A stretch of DNA of 64,000 nucleotides from Siphonodentalium dalli. Taxonomy: Eukaryota > Mollusca > Scaphopoda > Gadilida > Siphonodentaliidae. Below are positions 55,793 to 64,000 of this stretch, piece by piece. Each line of letters begins with the position of its first letter. Position 1 is the stretch's first letter. The notes under the pieces were generated by a model that saw only the letters and a list, made by a program, of their open reading frames with translations, was not told the DNA's origin and made no database searches. The translations under genes were made by a program, and so were the position numbers. The stretch spans positions 16,120,440 to 16,184,439 of the forward strand of contig CP136061.1 of NCBI GenBank assembly GCA_032622095.1. Reading direction: 5' to 3'.

Positions 55793-57795
55793 TAGACTTA
55801 TATCAAAGAAAAGCCAATAAGTGAAACAAGGGTACTATAATGCATTGTTTCCCGTCTGATTGATATAGCTCTGAGAGCTGTACTCGTAGAGCAGGCTGCG
55901 TTTGATTTATTGCTGCGGGCAATAATGGCGGGGTTAATGACCGATGCTGGAAACGCCATGGAAGATGGTGCATCGAAACCACAAAAGACAGTTATGTGCG
56001 TGACTTATTAGGGTCCAGATCGGAAGTGTTTATAAAACTGGTGCTATAAGAAATCATGTCATTCTACATATAACGACACAACATGGCAAATTGTGTTTTC
56101 TTCTGTGCTGTTGGACAGGAATATACATAATCTTAATTATTGACACGAGAACCAGCATCTCACCCTGCAGAAAGCCTCTGTTTTCCGCCACAAAATATAT
56201 AATATAATCAGAATGTTTTTTTGTTGTGGGGACGCCGTCGTTACTGGGACTGCGCGTATGCTTAACGTGGTCAGGCCTGATATTATGGAATTAGAACCAT
56301 AACCGGGAGAGTGGCTCGTCGTGGCTATTTTCAAAACTTAATTGGATGTTTGTTTTTATTTCTATTGGGGGGACGAATGACAAATCAATTATACGTTCTC
56401 AATTAGACCAGACATATACGAGGGCATTCTTCGCTCTAAGGAAAGGTGTGCAGAATTATGGAAAATATACACACGATTTTAACAATAGAGATGTGCTACA
56501 CACTGAGAACAAATTCTGGTCAATATGACTAACTTAGGCCTAAAAAAAATTTATCCGTGTTTCTGCTAACGGGACATGTCTAGGGTAGGGTAGGTAGGTA
56601 GGGATTTAATTTTATTTATTTTTTAATTTTATTTTTTTCACACCCCGCTCGGAGGTGCTCCAAGCTGTATTTATGATATTTTGACAACCGAGTGGTCATA
56701 AATAGTCTTAAATTGTATTCCAAAATAGAGGGAAGGAAGATTGGATAGATAATTAGATATACACAATTGATGGATTACACTCCCCATTAATTGCATGTAT
56801 TCAGTATTGAAATATATGTGTAAGATGATTTACAAAACGTTAGGCTCGCGTTACAAATGGGCCTGAATTTACCCCGCGTTACAAATGGGCCTGAATTGAC
56901 AACTTGTAGGTTTACCAAGAACTGCTGAAGGAATAATATACATGTATGTATTCAATTTGTATATTTCCTTGCAACAACTGGCTGTGACCCATTGACACTT
57001 CACACCAATGGGAATCACAAACTTATACATTTTCCTGAGTGACCATTTAATTGCCCCACCAAATTCCAAACAACGAATACATAGGAATGTGTTATCTAGT
57101 TTTAAACTAGATTGGTCACTGTGAAAGCTGTATTTATATTTTATTTTAGTCGCTGATTGTTCCCCGATTAATCAACCATAGTCACCATACCCAGTTAAAA
57201 TTTGATATTGTCTAAAATAAAACTAATAGTATCAAAATTATTTCTTAGGCTTTAAAATTCCAGCGTTATGTTAAAACTGACAACGATGTATTTTGTACTG
57301 TCTGTGGCATGCAAATCACTGAAATCAGATGAACTCAGTATTGATCACAATGCTGTAAAGATGCAACTGTATTGACCGTACATCAATCATGACATGAATA
57401 CATGTAGCTATATTGTAGCTAAGGCGAAAACAAAACTTGCTTGTTTCCTATAATATGGAACCAGGTAGACAGGAAGGGAATTTTTTTTTAAAGCAAGCAA
57501 TATGTCTAGACTATTAATGCTTAAATGTATCCTCATATGTGGAGCCTGTCTATGTATTATGTGGGGAAAGAACTGAATCCAGCTCAATAAGGTGATTAGT
57601 TATATACAATTATACATGCATATCAATTTTGACAGGAATTGGCTGAGTATTACAAAATAGCAGATATAGATATTAAAAAGAATCCCAAAATCAGATTAAG
57701 AAGTCATCTTGCCACTGGAGTTCGCAAACACAAGAGGTACATGGTGATCATAAAACTGTGTTAAATATTATGAGCCATGAATGCTGCTATGTGAT
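55793..57795. other. Intergenic sequence with minor repeats
   Basis: A gggtagggtaggtaggtaggg microsatellite at ~56583-56603 and a 26-bp direct duplication (gcgttacaaatgggcctgaatt, 56849 and 56877). No gene recognised. Confidence 0.5.
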
Positions 57796-57802
57796 GGAAA
57801 CG

Positions 57803-57895
57803 GGCCCACTCGCCCCAGGGCCAGCTCGCCCCAGTCGACCTGGGCCAGCTCGCCCCGAGCCAGCTCGCCCCGGGCCAGCTCGCCCCAAGGGATAA
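57803..57895. repeat. Array of gggccagctcgcccc modules (five copies)
   Basis: cactcgccccagggccagct, cgccccagtcgacctgggcc and further agctcgccccgggcc steps, strongly GC-rich in AT-rich surroundings. The same module appears at 48320-48372, 58640-58680 and 62058-62145. Confidence 0.93.
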
Positions 57896-58204
57896 TGTCT
57901 TATTTAAGTTGTCGTTTTGGGGTAGTTTTGCTTGCTTTCTCTGGCTTACAGTCAAGTGATACCATACAAAGTGATACCCAAATCGGTCAACTGATACCCA
58001 AGATGTGTATCATTGAATTTGGAATGTTGAGTTAAATATACACACATTCGAGATCATTATTTGTCCGAACGTCATGTCGGAATATACTCCATTCCTCGAT
58101 CGAAAATGTGCTTGCGTCGAGCCACTGCCGTTGTATATAGTCGCAGATACAACGGAACATATTTGTGGTTATGATGTCAGATAAATATTGCACTGCTTAT
58201 TTCG
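57896..58204. other. Intergenic sequence, nothing recognised
   Basis: Contains the direct motif agtgataccatacaaagtgatac near 57953-57975. No gene. Confidence 0.4.
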
Positions 58205-58916
58205 GCCAATTTGGCCGGTTACTTCATGTGACTTTTTCATCTGACGTTTGTGTCGGATAATTGATCTGGAGGATTTATGTAAATGTTAGCCAAAACTACA
58301 TTTCCAAGTAACGATGGTTTTGTTGTTTATTTTGAGGAATAATACCGCGTCAGATGAATTCAGCCCAAATATGTTAACAGTTGTCGTGTCAAACATTCGG
58401 CAGTAGGTTAGCGTTATTTAGTATTTGTGGATGTCCTTTAACATGGGGAAAATAGACTAACTGCGCTTGAACGAGCATGTGAATTTGTCGTTTTTAATGT
58501 ACAGCAACTTGATAATCAATAACAGAGGCATTCTCTGTCAAATAAGGTCGCTCTATTTACGGTATTAATTGCGGAACTTTCTAAAGTAAACTACGCGTAA
58601 ACGGTTCCATACGGTAAATTCTAGAATGTGCCGGAATCGGCCTAATCGCCCCATGGCCAACTCGCCCAGTCGACGTGTGTCAATTCGGTACCTACTATAA
58701 CATGTACCCGAGTCCGATACGGAATAAAAGATGTATACGGGTGTTATATAGCGTTTGGTCCGTTGTTTCTCAATGAATATTATTGAAATTTGGTGTATAT
58801 GTCCGGGCTGGGACATGGAATACAACAAGGTTTGAATTGTTTTTAAATTTACAAATTTGTTGATTTTATTCAATTTGTTTTCGTTCTGAAAACACACTAT
58901 AAAGTGTATATAATTT
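58205..58916 (-). repeat. Large inverted repeat, right copy (partner 48106-48860)
   Basis: The reverse complement follows the left copy throughout, including cagcccggacat, the GGCGAG-type module (58640-58680) and ttgggctgaattcatctgac. It lies about 9.3 kb from the left copy. Confidence 0.88.
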
Positions 58917-59220
58917 AATAACGAACACGAGACATACATAATTTATAAACTGTTAACAAAAGATATCAAATTCAATACATGACAAAGATGACTCAGTGGA
59001 GTTTATAAAGTGAACATAAAAACATTGAGGTAAGAATCTTTTTAAGGAATGCAACTTTATTTAATGATAATAAACACATAAATTAAAATAACAAACATGA
59101 GACATACATGATTTATAAACTGTTAACAAAAGATATCAAACTCAATACATGACAAAGATGACTCAGTGAAGTTTATAAAGTGAACATACAAATATTAAGG
59201 TAAGAATCTTTTTAAGCATT
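58917..59220. repeat. Tandem duplication, period 170 bp
   Basis: atttataaactgttaacaaa starts at 58941 and 59111; gatgactcagtg.agtttata and ggtaagaatctttttaag recur in each unit. Confidence 0.95.
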
Positions 59221-60400
59221 ACTAAACCGTTTAGCACAGACCACAGTCCACTTCACTCATCCGATCATCACCAAACTTCATATTTATCTTGATATTGATC
59301 TATCAGATGAGAGCTATCAAATATTTTTTTAATTTCATAGGAAAAAATGGTCGCCAGCGGCCATATTGCATTTACGTTATATTCTATCGCGTCATGTCGA
59401 TATCTAGTATTACTTAGAAATTTCACCTTTCCAGATTCATAATTGCTCCATTGACTGTAACAGATGAAATTATTCCCCTCTTCGGATAGAGTGTCACTGA
59501 AACTTTATTTTGTCAGACTGTCTGTATAATCACTGATTATATATGGCAATAATCTGTAATAAGATGTAGCACTATTTTATTTTATATTTACATGCAGTGC
59601 TGTTTTTATACATCAATTCTAATCCCCCTAGATCATCATGTGATCGATCATACATCGCGCGAGGACCTGGTTGAATTAAGGGGGTTTTATGGATCACTTC
59701 TGTCCTCAAGCTAGATTATACTTATGACATTTAATGGCATGTTTCTAACGTGGAGGGTTAGATATGCTTGAGAAACCACCACTCTTTAATTCACACCAAG
59801 TTCTCAGCTGTCTTGTTCGGATATTAGAACCCATAGCCATGATATATGGTTTATTTTGTGTATACTAGTAATATAGTTATTTTCAGTACCTTTATATACC
59901 AGTACTGTGTATAACAATGCATATAAATTAATCCATGTATACATGTATATTGATTCAACGGATTCAGTGGTTTTGTCCATCAGTCTATCAAATTTGCGGG
60001 GAAAACATGGCCACAAGCAGTACACCCTGCTAAATTTCGAATTTGAATCAATTGGCGCACCCTGCAGCCAGCTTTTATTGGAGAACTTTTTCTTATGTGG
60101 ATATTTTGGGTCACCGCTAGATGTGAGCCATATTTTGTTCTCAAACTGTCCTTGTGAAGACATCACTGCCAGCGGTGATCTTCAATTTTACTATTTTTAT
60201 GGCTAAATAATTTGGTTGATCCTACAGACGAGACCCCTTGTCCGATCGTCATCAGATTCCACAATTATCTTCTGGATAACCAGGGTGAGAGTAATCTAAT
60301 TTTCCCGAATTTCGTTAAAAAACATTACCACAGGCAGCAATTTGGTATCTTACTCTTTGATCCTCTTTTGCATGACTGAATTGTTTAGCAACTGTACAGA
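59221..60400. other. Old dispersed-repeat material
   Basis: ccgatcatcaccaaacttca...gagagc (59261-59311) and ccgatcgtcatcagattcca...gagagta (60243-60295) are diverged copies of one unit, each with a (c)ggccatatt or gccatattttg stretch nearby. A plus-strand frame at 59907-60206 has no family resemblance. Confidence 0.45.
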
Positions 60401-60661
60401 CATATCCCTCATCTGGTTTGTATATACATGTATATCTCTTCATGCGGATAGCCAGTATTACGTAGGTACTTCAACTTTCTGCATTCCTGTCATCATTTGA
60501 AATATAAAAATTTACCTGATACATGCACCCTTCAAAATTTGTTTCGTCGTATCTATTTTAATGACCCGTATGGTAATATTGATACAGATATATTTGTCAA
60601 ACATTTCTTTGTACAATATACAGGTATTTAGTTTGTAACTAAATCTAGAAATATATAATAG

Positions 60662-61200
60662 TAGCTCGTGGACCCCACTTCGTCCGGGATGTTCCCCTCT
60701 GATTTTCGGAGAAATGCGCGATTTAACCTTGAATTGACTATTTTAAAGGTGAAGGTCATGTCGGGGTCACGATTTGACCCGTCCAAAACACTCCCCGGAC
60801 AAAAGTCACGACAAAAGTACCCGTCGAAATCCGCCCGGCTTTATACCCGATTTGACCTTGAATTGACAATTTTGAATGTCAAGATCAGGTCAGGGTCATG
60901 ATTTGACCCACCCGAAACACTCCTGGGACAAAAGTAACAGTAGGTATCAAATTTCGTTGAAATACTTCCGTTTTACCAGATTTGACCTTGAATTGATCTT
61001 TTTGAATGTCAAAGTCAGGTCGGGATCAAGATTTGACCCGTCCAAAATACTCCCTGGAAATAATTTCCCCTATAGGTATCAAATTTCGTCAAATCTGTCC
61101 GGCAGTTTTCCCGGCCATAGCTAACAGACAAACAGACAGACAAATGTCCAAAATATATATTAAACTAGCTGATGTACTCGACTTCGTTCGGGCTAGTTAG
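60662..61200. repeat. 130-bp tandem repeat, three units, in a larger dispersed element
   Basis: gatttgaccttgaattgac starts at 60720 (variant), 60849 and 60979. Each unit has gtca.gtc.ggatca.gatttgacccgtcc. The set is bracketed by ggaccccacttcgtccggga (start) and gtactcgacttcgttcgggc (end), with the tail acagacaaacagacagacaaa before the end motif. Confidence 0.92.
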
Positions 61201-62055
61201 GGATTTTTTTTGTGATCGCCTCCATCTGGACAGTACCCAGTATATACAGCGTCTGGCCAAACTATTGTTCAATTGGTCCAGAAACATGCCTATATCAGCA
61301 CGTTCGAGAACATGGTCCCACGTGAAATTGGACCCGTCCATATTGCTCCCGGGATCGAAGTAGTCCTACACACAAATTTTTAGTCGGATCGGTCAAGGTC
61401 CAGAAACATGCCTATGAGCGAGGTCAAGTTGACACGTTAAATACCAAATTCGAGCAGTGTTAGAGTCTATAACACATACACACATGCATTCACGCATACA
61501 CACATACATACATACAGACAGGTGTTTCAAAATGTATAATCGATAGCTACAACAATTCTATGGTAGATAGTTCACGGCCGACCTGATGCATGCATCTTAG
61601 TTTTCTTGTATACGGTATGTGGTCGGCATATGAAAGTGATTATCTATCACACTGAAGCATCTAATCCTCTGAAGTGTGAGGTGTGATTAGTCGATTGGTT
61701 ACTGTGTAAACAACCTGCTTCTATTGTTTTGATAGGATATGAATGGGGATATAATAACGGCTTCTAAGGGTTTCCCAACTCCAGAGATAGTGAGATGAAC
61801 TCAGAGAATAAGAGAAACTTTAATATCCAGAATGTGAAAACAGTTCATTATTGTTATTTATGAATTCGCCGGTTCGTCGTACAAACCAACTAGTGTGATA
61901 AACTGCATGGCTATATTATCTGTGCTAACAAACGTGCCTAAAGTAATCTAAATGTCAAAATTGATGGACATAACTCTGAAATATATCATAATCTGAACTT
62001 AAGAAATTAATATATTAATATATATTAACTTATTTACAACTTTAATACAAATGTA
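61201..62055. other. Intergenic with degenerate repeat
   Basis: ggtc(c)aga.aacatgcctat occurs at 61278 and 61399, and a short cacatacatacatac microsatellite follows near 61470-61520. No gene. Confidence 0.5.
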
Positions 62056-62057
62056 AT

Positions 62058-62145
62058 ACCCTGGCCAGCTCGCCCCTGAAAGGTGGGCCAGCTCGCCCCA
62101 AAAACGGCCTGTGGCGAGCTGGCCCTGGGGCGAGTGGGCCCGGAT
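62058..62145. repeat. Fold-back made of gggccagctcgcccc modules
   Basis: ggccagctcgcccctgaaag and gggccagctcgccccaaaaa face ggcgagctggccctggggcg, forming a hairpin of ~30-bp arms ending gggcgagtgggccc. Confidence 0.92.
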
Positions 62146-62406
62146 CCTATGTGATATTCTATACTCTAATACAGTAGTTAGTAGTAATTGTTATATTCAA
62201 ATTAATAGTTTATTATATGTACATGTATGATCTTGTTATAAGTGAGTAGTTAGACCTGCCCAAAAAAATCCCACCCTCCCACAAATGCTCAATGTTTGCA
62301 TCAATACCAGTGTTACACCTTTTACTGCCTAACTATCACTCATATTTAACGGCAGAATGTTGAGAAATTCTATGAAACAATCACAGCTTAGTTTAATTTA
62401 ACCGGT

Positions 62407-62615
62407 CCTACTAAACAACGAACACAAACGAACACAAACGAACATAAACGAACACAGGTCCAAAAAGCGGAATATAAGGGTGAAATTTGGTTTGTGTGTG
62501 CGTGTGGGTCCACTCTATGTGTATGTGGTGTTATTTCCAACTTTGATCACTTATTTTTTGAGTTATTAGCATTATTTGAATACAAAACTACTAAACAACG
62601 AACACAAACGAACAT
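62407..62615. repeat. Decamer repeat cgaacacaaa and duplicated block
   Basis: ctactaaacaacgaacacaaacgaaca occurs at 62408 and 62588. The first copy is extended to four decamers. Confidence 0.9.
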
Positions 62616-62689
62616 AAGATAGCTATACTGCAAAGGTGTTAATTAACTACGGCTTATATACTCTGTCTCCTTGTTAATTGCACATCTGT

Positions 62690-62845
62690 GAGTTATTTTT
62701 ACTGGAACTCCACCTTCACCACCACCGTCACCGACGAGGCAACAACACCTGCTGGGACACTGCAGCTACCATCAACCTGCAGTATTCCAGGGGGCTAAAC
62801 ACCCCCTCGTCTGGACACCAACGACGGAAAGAAGAAGAATTTGCA
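62690..62845 (+). other. GC-richer segment, possible exon or retroelement piece
   Basis: The plus frame YWNSTFTTTVTDEATTPAGT followed by LQLPSTCSIPGG and a stop, or another frame rich in Pro, stands out from the AT-rich surroundings. No family is recognised and no splice sites are convincing. Confidence 0.2.
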
Positions 62846-62869
62846 TACAAAAGAAAAAAAATGCTTCTT

Positions 62870-62985
62870 CCTTTTTTTTTTTATGTTATTCAAATAAAGG
62901 CTAAAAATGAGGGGTTAGGGAATGGGCCTCTCGGCCCATTCGAGAATCCCGGGGTTAGCCCCCCCCCCAAACACTCCCCAAAAAA
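62870..62985 (+). repeat. Dispersed module shared with the fold-back middle blocks
   Basis: aataaaggctaaaaatgagggg, then gggcctctcggcccattcga, then atcccggggtta followed by a C run, matches 10328-10410 and 21309-21385 (aataaaggcaaaaatatgagg, gggcctattggccctttcga, atcccggggtta, C run). Confidence 0.9.
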
Positions 62986-64000
62986 AAAAAGGTTCTATCC
63001 AACATTTATCATTTTGTTAGGAAATCTATGTTGAAATTTCGAGACATAAATCGTTTTCAGTGTGTGTCGTCATGTTTTAAAATGTTAAAGCTAACTAAAA
63101 TATTATTATATCCGAAGTCTCAGTTCTAGAAACTCGCCAGTTTTATAATGAAAGACAAAAATGTGTTTAGAGATAGAACCCTTTTGCTTACGAAACCATC
63201 GTCTCGCTTCCGGATCAGAGTGCACATGGAGATAGAACTCTCTAGCCTGAATTTTTCCTCCATTTTATGTAGGCCTATGTGGTTAAATTCGACAGCAGTT
63301 AATCAAGAAATATGTTGTATTTTCTCTCGCGGTTTGTGAGGGGATTCTGTTAGAGTATATGAACGAGTGGTCACTATTCTTTGCCATTTTGGGAAACGAA
63401 TGGTTGTCTCTTTCAATTTAATGGGTAAGAATGCATATATAGGCCTGAAAATGGCATGACGCGCAGAATCACTTCTCACATTTTCCAGGTTCACAAGCAT
63501 TCATACACCATGGAAATAAACGAAACAATAATTGATTTCTTATATTTACATATCAGAATGTTAACGAGGCAATAATGTGACATAAGTACTAGTATGCCAC
63601 AGAAATATCAAGGATGGTGCCATTTTCGTTCAGTTGGTCTATTTGGCTCAAATGGGGAGTGTATTATCGACTAAAACATGTCAACGATATCATAACCGTC
63701 TAATTAAATAGTTTTATTTGAACAAAGTTACAAACAATCACTTGTCACATACATGTATGTCCCAGCTCATTTAAGTTATATCAACCAACACTCCTTCACA
63801 TATCAAAGTTAATAAAGATATATCTAGGTTCAAACATTGACCAAAAGACATCGTTTTATGTTTGTTTAATGTTCCCTATTTTCGAGGTAGTCCGTAAATT
63901 CGCATTTTTTGGAAGTATGTTTCAAATTAACCCCGGTTTGATGGGTTTTGTGAGCATGATTTTCACAGTTAATTAGTATATTGACTAATTGAATTAAATT
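62986..64000. other. Intergenic sequence, nothing recognised
   Basis: AT-rich; short frames only. Confidence 0.45.

Noticed and set aside
60668-61200. Frames repeating RFDLELTILNVK and GSRFDPSK
   Set aside because: A translation of the 130-bp tandem units.

Overview
The window reads as AT-rich eukaryotic (metazoan) nuclear DNA from a repeat-dense, gene-poor locus. Non-LTR and Ty3/gypsy retrotransposons, a C-type-lectin-like domain split over two phase-1 exons, a tRNA-headed SINE and many fold-back and tandem repeats suggest a marine invertebrate, most plausibly a mollusc or other lophotrochozoan. That placement is inference: no species-diagnostic gene is present. There are no operons, ribosome binding sites or bacterial signals.

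Layout. 1-4412 is a decayed LINE (endonuclease, reverse transcriptase, C-terminal zinc knuckle) with three frameshifts; its last 509 bp are tandemly triplicated. 4413-8736 is intergenic, with a possible minus-strand exon pair at 6446-7034, a 130-bp fold-back and a 67-bp tandem array. 8746-25009 is the main feature: a ~16.3-kb fold-back-like composite. Its two ends are near-identical inverted copies for at least 500 bp, built of a 209-bp satellite, and are flanked by a 7-9 bp duplicated target (CCACCGGGG). Nested inside is an 8.9-kb minus-strand Ty3/gypsy element (gag, protease, RT, RNase H, integrase) with PBS, PPT, a complete 451-bp 5' LTR and a 3' LTR cut to 200 bp. A ~1-kb middle block of the fold-back element lies on both sides of the gypsy copy.

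25010-27600 is intergenic with a SINE. 27868-28700 holds the only convincing host-type coding sequence, two exons of a C-type lectin-like domain. 29941-31240 is a 58-bp minisatellite split by a 5'-truncated LINE. 33255-39300 is a patchwork of duplications, two 43-bp arrays carrying CACGTG in almost every unit, and degenerate repeats. 40867-41607 is a 741-bp non-autonomous hAT-type element with an 8-bp target duplication. 42800-45134 holds several fold-backs, one with a miRNA-precursor-like core. 47930-64000 contains diverged duplications, a large inverted repeat pair (48106-48860 and 58205-58916), a circularly permuted 252-bp duplication, a possible Cys-rich exon with a decayed copy, and minisatellites.

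The genes do not form a pathway. The coding content is mostly retrotransposon protein, with one lectin-domain gene fragment and a few uncertain exons. The most unusual object is the fold-back/satellite composite, whose right arm shows a four-unit higher-order repeat.
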